From contig NZ_JACEFJ010000012.1 in assembly GCF_015354735.1 (NCBI RefSeq), forward strand, positions 62,001 through 126,000: a stretch of DNA of 64,000 bases. Reading direction: 5' to 3'. Numbering within the stretch: the stretch's first letter is position 1; every line of letters starts with the position of its first letter. Below, piece by piece: positions 9,059-17,892 of this stretch. The notes below the pieces were generated by a model. The model made no database searches and was not told the origin of the DNA. It saw nothing but the letters and a program-made list of their open reading frames with translations. The stretch is from Pararhodonellum marinum (GTDB taxonomy: Bacteria > Bacteroidota > Bacteroidia > Cytophagales > Cyclobacteriaceae). The translations under genes and the position numbers were made by a program.

Positions 9059-9576
9059 GCTTTCAGTATTTTCACATCTCCCTCTGGGCTCAGAATCATT
9101 TCTTTGGTACCGGCACTCAGCAAGGGAAAATATTCCTGTGTTTCAAAATCAGCTATTTTATCTTCTTCGTATTGGACAATCAGGGGCTGCCCAAAATTGA
9201 ACAACAATTTTTTCCAAAAAGGCTGTCTGATCAAGGCAAAACGAAGCATCCCATCCTGAATGGGACCTTGTGTCCATATCCGGTTGACCGGACTATGGTA
9301 AATGGTGGGTTTGGTCGCAAACTCTACTATATCCAAGGAAACTTCGGAAAAGGGCTCTGCAAGTGTACGGATCTGAAAAAGGTCGAAAAGTAAAAATATG
9401 CCCTCCGCCTGGTCATTATTTGGATTCCATACAGATGCTGCCAAAAGGGTAATCACCTTTCCATGCCCTTCTTTGATGGTCACCCTACCTGAATCCCGGA
9501 GTTTTTTTACAACTTCTTTGCTTTCCACCTGATCAATTTTTGCCAAAAATAAGCCGAATTCCTGATAGGAAGGCAA
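9055..9576 (-). CDS. Diverged Sua5/YrdC-like protein
   Basis: 173 residues with no close catalytic motifs, yet the order of segments follows the YrdC fold of L-threonylcarbamoyladenylate synthases: VITLLAASVWNPNND (position of the PTDT-x-x-G-L substrate loop), KPTIYHSP (cf. RPTTIIYP), GPIQDGMLRFALIRQPFW (cf. DGSIAIRV), GQPLIV (cf. KPLVSTSAN) and an ending GDVKILKA. The PTDT and STSAN substrate residues are not kept, so it is probably not a threonylcarbamoyl-AMP synthase. The only possible start after the in-frame stop is TTG at 9576. It is co-translated with cca (ATGA overlap), which suggests a tRNA-related role. The family assignment is by eye. Confidence 0.65.
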   Translation of the reverse strand: MPSYQEFGLFLAKIDQVESKEVVKKLRDSGRVTIKEGHGKVITLLAASVWNPNNDQAEGIFLLFDLFQIRTLAEPFSEVSLDIVEFATKPTIYHSPVNRIWTQGPIQDGMLRFALIRQPFWKKLLFNFGQPLIVQYEEDKIADFETQEYFPLLSAGTKEMILSPEGDVKILKA

Positions 9577-9772
9577 TTTGACCTTTCCTTATTTGTCCTT
9601 TTCTATTATAAAGTTTATTATGGAAGTCAAAAGCCTGAAAATAACTGCCTCTAAATTTTCAAAGCAACATCAAGCTTGTCCGGCTTTTGGTGCTTTAAAA
9701 GACCATATTATAAAGAGGTTTTTTTTTAAAAAGATATATTGCATAAATTCCCTTTCCTGAATAACCCCACTG

Positions 9773-10252
9773 ATGAATCCAGCCCAGGAGAAGTTCAAAA
9801 ATCAAATTAGGAACCCCTTTTATTTCTGGTGGGGCATGCTGTTTAAGCTTCCCACTGTTTTGTTTTGGAGGATAAGAATAACTCACTTGGACGAATCCAA
9901 CTGTCAGGTCACCCTACCCTATTTTTGGCGAAGCCAAAACCCCTTTAAGTCCATTTATTTTGCAGCCATGTCGGGCGCTGCTGAATTGAGCACCGGAGTG
10001 TTGTGTCAATATGCTTTGGCTGGCAAGGGAAAATTCAGCATGCTTGTAGTTGGATTAAAAGCGGAATTCTTTAAGAAAGCCAACCAAAAAATCACTTTCA
10101 CCTGCCAAGACGGATTAGCCGTCAGGGACTTGCTTGGAAGACTTGAGCCTGGCGAAAGTGAGACCTTGACTATGGTAGCTTTTGGAACCAACCCAGAGAA
10201 AGAAACTGTGGCTAAATTTTACATTACTTGGTCTTTTAAGCGCAAAAGCTGA
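9773..10252 (+). CDS. DUF4442 hotdog-fold (thioesterase-like) protein
   Basis: 159 residues with the layout of DUF4442 proteins: a hydrophobic aromatic N-terminus (FYFWWGMLFKLP), a strand block ending in LPYFWRSQNPFKSIYFAAMSGAAE where PF/Y-x-S-I-Y-F-A-A-M is the family landmark, and a C-terminal strand WSFKRK. This is a diverged hotdog fold related to acyl-CoA thioesterases; the substrate and activity are unknown. It stands alone, 163 bp ahead of pyrG. The 196 bp before it, between divergent genes, holds no further gene that I can support. Confidence 0.78.
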   Translation: MNPAQEKFKNQIRNPFYFWWGMLFKLPTVLFWRIRITHLDESNCQVTLPYFWRSQNPFKSIYFAAMSGAAELSTGVLCQYALAGKGKFSMLVVGLKAEFFKKANQKITFTCQDGLAVRDLLGRLEPGESETLTMVAFGTNPEKETVAKFYITWSFKRKS

Positions 10253-10368
10253 TTTTCCTGATGTTAATCACTATTATTTTCAGATCCATTTCTTTTGAGT
10301 CCGAAATCAGTAATGTCTAAAAACAAAATTTTAATCCAAATCGCCCACCTTGATTCAATTATTTTACC

Positions 10369-10376
10369 TAATTTTG
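10369..10376 (+). promoter_or_regulatory. Candidate -7 box of pyrG
   Basis: TAATTTTG matches the Bacteroidota -7 consensus TAnnTTTG. A full -33 TTTG at the usual spacing is absent (CTTG lies 16 bases upstream). Transcription would begin about 4-6 bases downstream, within or next to the CCC at 10380-10382. Confidence 0.5.
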
Positions 10377-10380
10377 AATC

Positions 10381-10419
10381 CCATAAGAATTTAAACAAAA
10401 CATCATACCATTCTTATGG
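10381..10419 (+). promoter_or_regulatory. pyrG leader inverted repeat that includes the start codon
   Basis: CCATAAGAAT at 10381-10390 is perfectly repeated in inverse at 10410-10419 (ATTCTTATGG) with a 19-base loop. The pyrG start codon is bases 10416-10418, inside the 3' arm. In the mRNA the hairpin would hide the initiation codon, and its 5' arm coincides with the predicted transcription start. No similar structure was noticed at other core-gene starts in the window. Confidence 0.6.
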
Positions 10420-12038
10420 CCTCATCCACCAAATACATATTTATTACCGGAGGAGTTACTTCTTCCTTGGGAAAAGGTATCATTGCCGCCTCCTTGGCAA
10501 AACTGCTCCAGTCGAGAGGCTTTTCGGTTACCATCCAGAAATTTGATCCCTACCTCAACATCGATCCAGGCACACTCAATCCCTATGAACATGGGGAGTG
10601 CTATGTGACGGAAGATGGCGCAGAAACTGACCTTGATTTAGGCCATTACGAACGCTTTCTTAATGTTTCCACTACCCAGGACAACAATGTTACCACTGGG
10701 AGGATTTACAACAATGTCATCACCAAGGAGAGAAAAGGCGAGTATTTGGGTAAAACAGTTCAGGTAATCCCACACATTACCGATGAGATCAAAAGCAATT
10801 TTTATAAGTTAGGTGAATCAGGAAAATATGATGTAATCATTACCGAAATAGGGGGTTGTGTAGGTGATATTGAATCTCTTCCTTTCATAGAAGCGGTAAG
10901 ACAAGTCAGGTGGGACTTGGGTTCAAATAATTTTCTGGTGGTTCATTTGACATTGATCCCTTATTTATCAGCAGCCAAAGAACTCAAGACCAAACCCACC
11001 CAGCATTCGGTCAAGCAACTCTTAGAGGCTGGGATTCAACCGGATATTCTGGTGTGTAGGACAGAGCACCATTTGCCGATGGACGTTAAGAAAAAACTGG
11101 CCCTTTTCTGTAACGTTCAGCTAAACTGTGTGATAGAAGCCATGGATGCGGAGAGCATTTATGATGTCCCGCTCTTGATGAAAAAGGAGAAACTGGACGA
11201 AAGGGTCATGGCCAAGCTCAAATTGAGTACCAAGACCAATACCGAATTGGAACAATGGAAGGATTTCCTGGGAAGATTAAAGAATCCAACCCAAGAAGTC
11301 CAAATTGGCCTGATCGGTAAATACGTTTCCTTACCGGATGCTTACAAATCCATCATTGAATCGTTTACCCATGCCGGCGCAGCTTTGGAATGCAAGGTCA
11401 ACCTGCACTTGATTTCCTCTGAGGAAATCAACAAGGACAATGTAGAAAAGAAACTGGAAGGCTTAGATGGAATTCTTGTCGCCCCGGGTTTTGGTGAAAG
11501 AGGCCTTGAAGGAAAGATAGAAACTGTTAAATTTGCACGAACCAAAGGATTGCCTTTCTTGGGAATCTGCCTGGGAATGCAGGTGGCTGTGATTGAATTT
11601 GCCAGAAATATTCTGGGATTAGAGAAAGCAAACAGTACAGAAATGGATCCTAATACCCCGGATCCTGTCATTGCCCTGATGGAAGAACAAAAGAACATTG
11701 TACAAATGGGAGGCACTATGAGACTAGGTTCATATCCTTGTGAATTGACCAAAGGAACAAAATCTTTCACCGCATATGGAAAAGTGAGAATCAATGAAAG
11801 GCATAGGCACCGTTATGAATTTAATGACAAATATTTGAAACCCATGGAAAAACATGGTATGATTGCAGCGGGAATTAATCCTGATACCAATTTGGTTGAA
11901 ATCGTGGAACTTAAAAATCACCCCTTCTTTGTGGGAACGCAATTTCATCCCGAATACAGAAGTACGGTTTTAAATGCCCATCCTTTATTCCTCAGATTCA
12001 TCAAAGCCACCATAGACAATAAAACCTCAGATATTTAA
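10416..12038 (+). CDS. pyrG: CTP synthase
   Basis: Makes CTP from UTP, ATP and glutamine. The 540 residues have normal length. The synthetase domain begins with YIFITGGVTSSLGKGI (P-loop-like) and contains the DPYLNIDPGT and TEDGAETDLDLGHYERF motifs. The class I glutaminase domain has GICLGMQ with nucleophile Cys385 and the HPEYRS His/Glu pair near the C-terminus. The ATG at 10416 gives the conserved MASSTKYIFITGG-type start. Its leader hairpin (10381-10419) suggests pyrimidine-dependent translational control. It is followed after 65 bp by yidC in the same direction. Confidence 0.97.
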   Translation: MASSTKYIFITGGVTSSLGKGIIAASLAKLLQSRGFSVTIQKFDPYLNIDPGTLNPYEHGECYVTEDGAETDLDLGHYERFLNVSTTQDNNVTTGRIYNNVITKERKGEYLGKTVQVIPHITDEIKSNFYKLGESGKYDVIITEIGGCVGDIESLPFIEAVRQVRWDLGSNNFLVVHLTLIPYLSAAKELKTKPTQHSVKQLLEAGIQPDILVCRTEHHLPMDVKKKLALFCNVQLNCVIEAMDAESIYDVPLLMKKEKLDERVMAKLKLSTKTNTELEQWKDFLGRLKNPTQEVQIGLIGKYVSLPDAYKSIIESFTHAGAALECKVNLHLISSEEINKDNVEKKLEGLDGILVAPGFGERGLEGKIETVKFARTKGLPFLGICLGMQVAVIEFARNILGLEKANSTEMDPNTPDPVIALMEEQKNIVQMGGTMRLGSYPCELTKGTKSFTAYGKVRINERHRHRYEFNDKYLKPMEKHGMIAAGINPDTNLVEIVELKNHPFFVGTQFHPEYRSTVLNAHPLFLRFIKATIDNKTSDI

Positions 12039-12103
12039 ATCCCCCTCTTAGACCTGCCTTCGATACATTTCGTAGAAGGTGGAGAGCAAATACGTTAAAG
12101 ATT

Positions 12104-13918
12104 ATGGACAAAAATCAAGCGACAGGACTTATACTTTTCGCAGCAGTCATACTGGTGTACTCATTGTTCTTTGCCAGCAGCCCTGAGCCACGGGAAATAG
12201 ACACCCCCGAAACCACGGAATTGCCTGCCGAAAGACAGGCTGAAGAGCTCACTGAAACACCCTACAGCGCTACAGTAGATGTACTTCCGGATAGCCTCAG
12301 GAACCTCCAAAATGAAGCCACTTATGGTGTTTTTGCTTCTTTGGTCATCGGAGAAGAAAAAGAGGTTCTTCTTGAAAATGATAAAATGGTGGTTACATTC
12401 TCCAGCAAAGGGGGCGAAATCAAACGGGTGGAGCTAAAAGAACACAAGACTTGGGATCAAAGGCCACTCTACCTTTTGGATGAAGAAAGCTCAAGCTTTG
12501 ATTATCAGATGTCCACCTCTTTGGGCATGTTGAGTTTGAATGATTTTTACTTTGAGTTTGATCAGTCGAATGCCGTAAATGAGGAAGAAGAACCCGTTCA
12601 AAGTGTACGCTTTACTGCATCAACGCCGTCTGGTAAATTGGTAAGAACCTACAGTCTTGCCAATGAAGCTTATGTGGTGACTCAACAAATTGAACTTCAA
12701 GGGCTTGAAAGACAGGTTAGTTCTCCGGAAATCACCATACTATGGGAGGATGAACTCAAAAAGCTGGAAGCTGACATAGAAGAATCCAGAAGAAAAACCT
12801 ACATGAATTTCTATACGGTAGAAGGAAGTTATGATTACCTGAGCACATCTTCTGATCTGGATGAAAAGCAAGTTGCCGATCCCTTAAAATGGGTAGGCTT
12901 CAGTCAGCGCTTTTTCACAGCGGCTATGATTGCGGAAAATAGTTTCAATAATGCCTTTTTGACCCAAATGATACCTACAGACACATCGTTTGTAAAAGGA
13001 ATGGGCGCCAGAATGCTTTTGCCTATTGAGAACAATGTGGCCAATATGGACTATTATTTTGGACCCAACAATTACAATGTGCTTAGAAAGATCACACCCG
13101 GTTTTGAAAAAAATGTCGACATGGGGTATTTCTTTGTCAGTTGGGTCAACAAGTACATCATCGTTAATCTTTTTCAGTTTCTGGAGAAATATTTCACCAA
13201 TTACGGGGTCATCATCATTTTGATCGTGTTTATCATCAAGCTATTCCTTTTCCCTTTGACTTACAAGTCTTATGTAGGGATGGCCAAGATGAGGTTGATC
13301 AAACCCGAAATTGATGAATTGAAGGAAAAATACAAAGACGATCCTACCAAGCAACAGCAGGAGCAAATGAAGCTTTTTGGCCAACTAGGCGTCAGCCCTA
13401 TTTCAGGATGTCTTCCCATGCTGCTTCAGATGCCGTTTCTGTTTGCCATGTTCTTTTTCTTCCCCAATTCCATCGAACTGAGGCAGAAATCCTTCCTTTG
13501 GGCACATGACTTGTCTACCTATGATTCAGTCCTCAATTTGCCCTTTACGATCCCTTTTTATGGTTCACACGTGAGTTTATTTGTCATCTTGATGGCTGTT
13601 TCTCAAGTGGCATATACCCGATTCAACAATCAGTTGACAGCAGCACAAGGCCCTATGAAAAACATCGGTTATATCATGCCGATCATGTTTATGTTTGTGC
13701 TTAACTCCTACCCTGCTGCCTTGAGTTTCTATTATTTTGTTTCCAACCTGGTAACATTTGGTCAACAAGCTTTGATAAAGCTATTTGTTGACGACACCAA
13801 AATCAGGGCTAAAGTGGAAGAAAACAAAAAGAAAAACGTGAATAAAAAGAAATCCAAGTTTCAGCTGAAACTGGAAGAGGCCATGAAAACAGCAGAGGCT
13901 AGCAAAAAGAAGAAGTAA
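12104..13918 (+). CDS. yidC: Membrane protein insertase YidC
   Basis: Inserts and folds inner-membrane proteins with or without SecYEG. 604 residues: an N-terminal membrane anchor (6-23), a large periplasmic beta-sandwich domain (about 55-345), and the C-terminal 60-kDa inner membrane core with membrane segments at about 355-380, 425-455 (GCLPMLLQMPFLFAMFFF), 480-500, 520-545. The tail is very Lys-rich (from about 565), as in other YidC proteins where it contacts the ribosome. A strong terminator follows at 13943. Confidence 0.97.
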   Translation: MDKNQATGLILFAAVILVYSLFFASSPEPREIDTPETTELPAERQAEELTETPYSATVDVLPDSLRNLQNEATYGVFASLVIGEEKEVLLENDKMVVTFSSKGGEIKRVELKEHKTWDQRPLYLLDEESSSFDYQMSTSLGMLSLNDFYFEFDQSNAVNEEEEPVQSVRFTASTPSGKLVRTYSLANEAYVVTQQIELQGLERQVSSPEITILWEDELKKLEADIEESRRKTYMNFYTVEGSYDYLSTSSDLDEKQVADPLKWVGFSQRFFTAAMIAENSFNNAFLTQMIPTDTSFVKGMGARMLLPIENNVANMDYYFGPNNYNVLRKITPGFEKNVDMGYFFVSWVNKYIIVNLFQFLEKYFTNYGVIIILIVFIIKLFLFPLTYKSYVGMAKMRLIKPEIDELKEKYKDDPTKQQQEQMKLFGQLGVSPISGCLPMLLQMPFLFAMFFFFPNSIELRQKSFLWAHDLSTYDSVLNLPFTIPFYGSHVSLFVILMAVSQVAYTRFNNQLTAAQGPMKNIGYIMPIMFMFVLNSYPAALSFYYFVSNLVTFGQQALIKLFVDDTKIRAKVEENKKKNVNKKKSKFQLKLEEAMKTAEASKKKK

Positions 13919-13942
13919 AAAGCGTTCTAATGATCATATTTC

Positions 13943-13977
13943 AAAAGGAAGTGTAGCGATACCCTTCCTTTTTTTTT
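13943..13977 (+). terminator. Rho-independent terminator after yidC
   Basis: Stem AAAAGGAAG (13943-13951) pairs with CTTCCTTTT (13964-13972), with an inner GTA/TAC pairing, then a T tract to 13977. Confidence 0.88.
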
Positions 13978-14052
13978 GAAAAGACCGCTTGCATGCTAAT
14001 GGGTAAGCTTTAGCTGTTCAGAATCAAGCCATTAAACCCTCACATGATCCAG

Positions 14053-14061
14053 TGTGGATAA
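14053..14061 (-). promoter_or_regulatory. Perfect DnaA box upstream of the par operon
   Basis: TGTGGATAA is the reverse complement of the strong DnaA box TTATCCACA. It lies within an imperfect palindrome AGTGT...ACACT (14051-14069) just upstream of the predicted promoter for the hydrolase-parA-parB genes. No second strong box was seen in the 211-bp gap, so it does not by itself make an origin. Confidence 0.45.
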
Positions 14062-14090
14062 TTAACACTATTTTGTACGACATAAACTTA

Positions 14091-14098
14091 TATATTTG
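14091..14098 (+). promoter_or_regulatory. Candidate -7 box of the hydrolase-parAB operon
   Basis: TATATTTG matches TAnnTTTG exactly. The nearest TTTG (14072-14075) is 15 bases upstream, shorter than the usual 19-21, so the -33 element is uncertain. Confidence 0.45.
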
Positions 14099-14129
14099 TG
14101 ATATCATTAACCATTAAAAACTAACAAAC

Positions 14130-14834
14130 ATGACTGAAATAACCTTCTATGGTCATTCTACATTTTTGTTGAAAATTGGAGAAAAAGAGATCTTGTTTGA
14201 TCCCTTTATATCTCCCAACGATTTGGCCTCTGAGATTGACATTGAATCCATAAATCCTGATTACATTTTGGTAACCCATGGTCATGAAGACCATGTAGCA
14301 GATGTAGAAAGCATTGCCAAACGGTCTGGAGCTATGGTGGTTGCCAATTATGAAGTAGCTACCTGGTTTTCCAAAAAGGGAATTGAAAATTACCATCCGA
14401 TGAATCATGGAGGAAGCAAAAGCTTCGATTTTGGAAAAGTAAAATATGTAAATGCGATACACAGCAGTACGCTTCCAGACGGAACTCCTGGAGGAAACCC
14501 GGGCGGTTTTGTTGTGAAGACGGATTCGGTCTGTTTTTATTTTGCAGGGGATACTGCACTTACCTATGACATGAAGCTTATCGGAAAGCAGTTTGAGGTG
14601 GATTTTGCTTTCTTTCCTATCGGAGACAATTTCACCATGGACATTCATGATGCATTGGAAGCAGCAAATTTTGTTGGCACCAAAACCATAATAGGGATGC
14701 ATTATAATACTTTTCCTTATATTGAAATCGACATTGAGGCTGCAAAAAAAGCGGCTGAGAAATCAGGAATAGCGTTGATATTGCTTAATATTGGGGAAAA
14801 AATCACCTTTGATCCGCACAGATGGGAAAAGTAA
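14130..14834 (+). CDS. Metallo-beta-lactamase-fold hydrolase (UPF0173 type)
   Basis: 234 residues of the UPF0173/UlaG-like branch of the metallo-beta-lactamase superfamily. It begins with [11 protein letters not shown], and has the metal motif [10 protein letters not shown] (50-59), a second His in NAIHSS, an Asp in FAGDTAL, and a C-terminal IGMHYNTFP. The substrate is unknown. The next gene, parA, starts 13 bases before this stop, so the two are translationally coupled; this pairing with parA is unusual enough to note but may be chance. Confidence 0.9.
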   Translation: MTEITFYGHSTFLLKIGEKEILFDPFISPNDLASEIDIESINPDYILVTHGHEDHVADVESIAKRSGAMVVANYEVATWFSKKGIENYHPMNHGGSKSFDFGKVKYVNAIHSSTLPDGTPGGNPGGFVVKTDSVCFYFAGDTALTYDMKLIGKQFEVDFAFFPIGDNFTMDIHDALEAANFVGTKTIIGMHYNTFPYIEIDIEAAKKAAEKSGIALILLNIGEKITFDPHRWEK

Positions 14835-15604
14835 TTGCGATAGCAAATCAAAAAGGCGGTGTAGGGAAAACCACCACCGCCATGAACCTGGCTGCAAGTC
14901 TGGCGGTCTTAGAATTTAAAACCTTGGTGATCGATGCTGATCCCCAAGCCAATACCACCTCGGGACTCGGACACAATCCCAGAAATATAGAAACCAGCAT
15001 CTATGAATGCATGGTAGATGGCACAGACATTTCCACGATTGTATTGAAAACCAATCTGGAGCACCTGGATTTGATTCCTTCCCATATTGACCTGGTAGGC
15101 GCTGAGGTAGAAATGATCAATCTGGAAAGTAGGGAAGAAAAAATGAAGGAAGTGATCGGTAAAATCAGAGGGGATTATGATTTTATCATCATTGACTGTT
15201 CCCCTTCTTTGGGACTGATCACCATCAATGCCCTTACTGCAGCCAATTCGGTCATCATACCTGTGCAATGTGAATATTTTGCACTTGAAGGACTGGGTAA
15301 ATTATTGAATACCATCAAGATTATACAAACCAGACTGAATCCTGACCTTGAAATAGAGGGAATACTGCTGACCATGTATGATGTAAGGCTGAGACTTTCC
15401 AATCAGGTGGTCGATGAAGTAAGGACTCATTTTAAACAAATGGTATTTAAGACCATCATTCCAAGAAATGTCAGACTGGGGGAATCACCCTCATTTGGAC
15501 TGCCGGCCATATCATTTGACGGCGATGGAAAAGGAGCAATTGCCTACCTTAACCTTGCCCATGAAATTGCTGAGAAAAACGGGATGGCCAAAATAAACGG
15601 ATAA
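14822..15604 (+). CDS. parA: Chromosome partitioning ATPase ParA (Soj)
   Basis: 260 residues with the deviant Walker A box [10 protein letters not shown] (11-20) including the signature Lys, the Walker A' [13 protein letters not shown] (39-51) and Walker [10 protein letters not shown]. It dimerises on nucleoid DNA and is released by ParB-parS. No N-terminal helix-turn-helix is present, so it is a Soj-type chromosomal ParA. It overlaps the hydrolase gene and lies 3 bases ahead of parB. Confidence 0.95.
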   Translation: MGKVIAIANQKGGVGKTTTAMNLAASLAVLEFKTLVIDADPQANTTSGLGHNPRNIETSIYECMVDGTDISTIVLKTNLEHLDLIPSHIDLVGAEVEMINLESREEKMKEVIGKIRGDYDFIIIDCSPSLGLITINALTAANSVIIPVQCEYFALEGLGKLLNTIKIIQTRLNPDLEIEGILLTMYDVRLRLSNQVVDEVRTHFKQMVFKTIIPRNVRLGESPSFGLPAISFDGDGKGAIAYLNLAHEIAEKNGMAKING

Positions 15605-15607
15605 AAA

Positions 15608-16525
15608 ATGGCTGACAATAAACCAATCAAGCGAAAAAGTGCTTTGGGCCGTGGTTTGGGAGCCTTATTGGAAGATTCCCCAAAAAAAATACATAAGGAA
15701 GATTTCTTGACTGAGGAACCCAAAATAGGGATCCATGAAATCAGTCTGGATGAAGTACAGGTCAATCCCTTTCAGCCAAGAACACATTTTGATAAAGATT
15801 CCTTGGCAGAACTAGCAGAGTCAATCAAGGTTCAAGGCATCATTCAACCCATTACCGTTAGAAAACTGACAGATGGTGAATACCAGCTTATCGCCGGTGA
15901 AAGGAGATATCAAGCCTCAAAAATGGCTGGTCTCACCTCCATCCCAGCCTACATAAGGACTGCCAATGATCAGCAGATGCTGGAAATGGCCTTGATCGAA
16001 AACATACAGAGGGAAAACCTCAATGCCCTGGAAATTGCCCACTCCTATCAGCGCCTATTATCTGAATGCAATCTCAAGCAAGAAGAGCTTGGGGACCGAG
16101 TAGGTAAAAACAGGACCACGGTCAACAATTACTTAAGGTTGCTCAAACTGCCACCCGACATTCAGGCTGGTATCCGAGACCAAAAGATAAGCATGGGTCA
16201 TGCCCGGGCATTGATCAATATTGATGACATTGATAAACAATTGGCATTGTATAAGCGCACTTTACAGGAAGAACTTAGCGTAAGAAAAGTGGAAGCTTTG
16301 GTCAAATCCCTTAATGATGGCCCTGCCGAAAAGGCGATCAAGGCGGGAGATTTAGTGGACCCCATCAAGAAGTATGAAATCAATAAGCTTCAGCAAAGGT
16401 TGGCCAATCATTTTGGAACAAAAGTTGCCCTGAAGTCCGATAATAAAAGCAAAGGAGAAATCAAAATCCCTTTCAATTCTACAGATGACCTTAACAGGAT
16501 TTTGGAAATTCTTCACATCATTTAA
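15608..16525 (+). CDS. parB: Chromosome partitioning protein ParB (Spo0J)
   Basis: 305 residues: the Lys/Arg-rich N-terminus with LGRGLGALL (10-18) for ParA contact, the ParB/Srx CTP-binding domain (about 40-130) with the GERRYQAS and ENIQREN motifs, a helix-turn-helix (KQEELGDRVGKNRTTVNNYL) for parS, and a C-terminal dimerisation domain. No palindrome of the TGTTTCACGTGAAACA type was noticed in the window by eye; parS may lie elsewhere. Confidence 0.95.
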   Translation: MADNKPIKRKSALGRGLGALLEDSPKKIHKEDFLTEEPKIGIHEISLDEVQVNPFQPRTHFDKDSLAELAESIKVQGIIQPITVRKLTDGEYQLIAGERRYQASKMAGLTSIPAYIRTANDQQMLEMALIENIQRENLNALEIAHSYQRLLSECNLKQEELGDRVGKNRTTVNNYLRLLKLPPDIQAGIRDQKISMGHARALINIDDIDKQLALYKRTLQEELSVRKVEALVKSLNDGPAEKAIKAGDLVDPIKKYEINKLQQRLANHFGTKVALKSDNKSKGEIKIPFNSTDDLNRILEILHII

Positions 16526-16577
16526 AGTACTTACCTTCAGTTCCTCTGGTCAAAGTGATAAGTACAGGTATCCGGCA

Positions 16578-17156
16578 ATGACTTTTTCCAAAGTCATTGC
16601 TGTTTTTGTATACCTTTTTCTCACTTGCTCAATAGGAATAGCACAGGAGGAAATTGTTTTACCTACGGAAAGACAGGTAGAGAGAGAAATTATCCTCAGA
16701 ATGGATCAGAAGAACCCTAGAAAAGCCACCTTGCTTTCTGCCATGTTGCCAGGTGCTGGCCAAGTATACAATGGAAAGGCTTGGAAAGTCCCCATCATTT
16801 ATGGGGGATTCATGACTAACGCTTATTTTACGGAATTCAACAACCGTCGCTACCAGATTTTCAGAGATGCCTTGTTTCAATTCAGAGATCCTACCAATAC
16901 CGAGCCCAATCCATTCCCTAACCTCAATGAGGATGGGCTGATTAGGAATGTCAACTATTGGAGAAGAAACCGGGATGCCACCTACATCATTTTTTTGGCG
17001 ATTTATGTATTGAATATTGTGGACGCCAATGTAGATGCCCACCTGTCCAATTTCGATGTGTCTGATGACCTCAGTCTCAGATTTGACCCGACCATGGAAT
17101 CCTTGGCTTGGGGGGGAAATATGATAGGATTATCATTTAAAATTAAATTTCAGTAA
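16578..17156 (+). CDS. DUF5683 membrane/exported protein
   Basis: 192 residues from the ATG at 16578, chosen because it opens a signal peptide (MTFSKVIAVFVYLFLTCSIGIAQ); the frame stays open upstream into parB. The segment PRKATLLSAMLPGAGQVYNGKAWK is the DUF5683 landmark, followed by two further hydrophobic segments (near 80-92 and 138-153). The family is Bacteroidota-specific and found in this par-dapB-lepB setting; its function is not known. It lies 2 bases ahead of dapB. Confidence 0.85.
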   Translation: MTFSKVIAVFVYLFLTCSIGIAQEEIVLPTERQVEREIILRMDQKNPRKATLLSAMLPGAGQVYNGKAWKVPIIYGGFMTNAYFTEFNNRRYQIFRDALFQFRDPTNTEPNPFPNLNEDGLIRNVNYWRRNRDATYIIFLAIYVLNIVDANVDAHLSNFDVSDDLSLRFDPTMESLAWGGNMIGLSFKIKFQ

Positions 17157-17158
17157 AC

Positions 17159-17881
17159 ATGAATATATTGATCTTAGGGTATGGAAAAATGGGGAAAATA
17201 ATCTCTGACATCGCCGAATCGCGTGGCCATACCATCGTGGAAAAAATAAACATAGAAAACCAACACCTTCTAAAAGATCTCGATCCAGAAAGGATCGATG
17301 TAGCCATTGAATTTAGTCAACCTGATGCCGCATTTGAAAACCTGTCCTGGGCCATATCCAAACAAATCCCTGTCGTCAGTGGGACCACTGGATGGCTGGA
17401 CCGAAAATCCGAAATCGAACGCATGACCTTGTCCAAAGGAAGCACATTTTTTTATGCGAGTAATTTCAGCATAGGCGTAAACATCTTTTTCAAGGTAAAC
17501 CGATACCTTGCAAAATTGATGAATGAGCAAAGTGATTACCGGGTCTCCATCGAAGAAATTCACCATACTGAAAAAAAAGATGCGCCTTCGGGCACTGCCA
17601 TTACTTTGGCAGAAGACATCATCAACAAAATAGATCGGATCAGAAGATGGGACTTGGTACAGCAGGTGACCGAAAACGAACACAATATCCCCATAGTATC
17701 CAAGCGCATCGATCCAGCACCTGGTACCCATGTTATCACCTATCATTCTGAAATTGACGATCTTGAGATCAAACATACTGCCCATAGCCGGAAAGGATTT
17801 GCACTTGGCGCGGTTTTGGTTGCCGAGTGGATCAAAGACAAAAAAGGGGTATTGAGCATGAATGATTTTCTTTCCTTTTAA
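17159..17881 (+). CDS. dapB: 4-hydroxy-tetrahydrodipicolinate reductase
   Basis: NAD(P)H-dependent reductase of lysine and diaminopimelate synthesis. 240 residues with the N-terminal Rossmann motif GYGKMGKII (7-15), the VSGTTGW loop (73-79) and the C-terminal substrate motif IEEIHHTEKKDAPSGTA containing the family's catalytic His and Lys. The domain is shorter than in Proteobacteria, as is typical of Bacteroidota. It is part of the parAB-DUF5683-dapB-lepB run. Confidence 0.95.
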   Translation: MNILILGYGKMGKIISDIAESRGHTIVEKINIENQHLLKDLDPERIDVAIEFSQPDAAFENLSWAISKQIPVVSGTTGWLDRKSEIERMTLSKGSTFFYASNFSIGVNIFFKVNRYLAKLMNEQSDYRVSIEEIHHTEKKDAPSGTAITLAEDIINKIDRIRRWDLVQQVTENEHNIPIVSKRIDPAPGTHVITYHSEIDDLEIKHTAHSRKGFALGAVLVAEWIKDKKGVLSMNDFLSF

Positions 17882-17892
17882 TATTTTTGAAA

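Noticed and set aside
9578-9760. 60-codon open frame in the gap before the DUF4442 gene
   Set aside because: Phe/Lys-rich, no recognisable start context or homology; composition looks like AT-rich non-coding DNA.
13919-14129. Chromosomal origin between yidC and the par operon
   Set aside because: Only one perfect DnaA box and no AT-rich unwinding element cluster; a lone box is insufficient.
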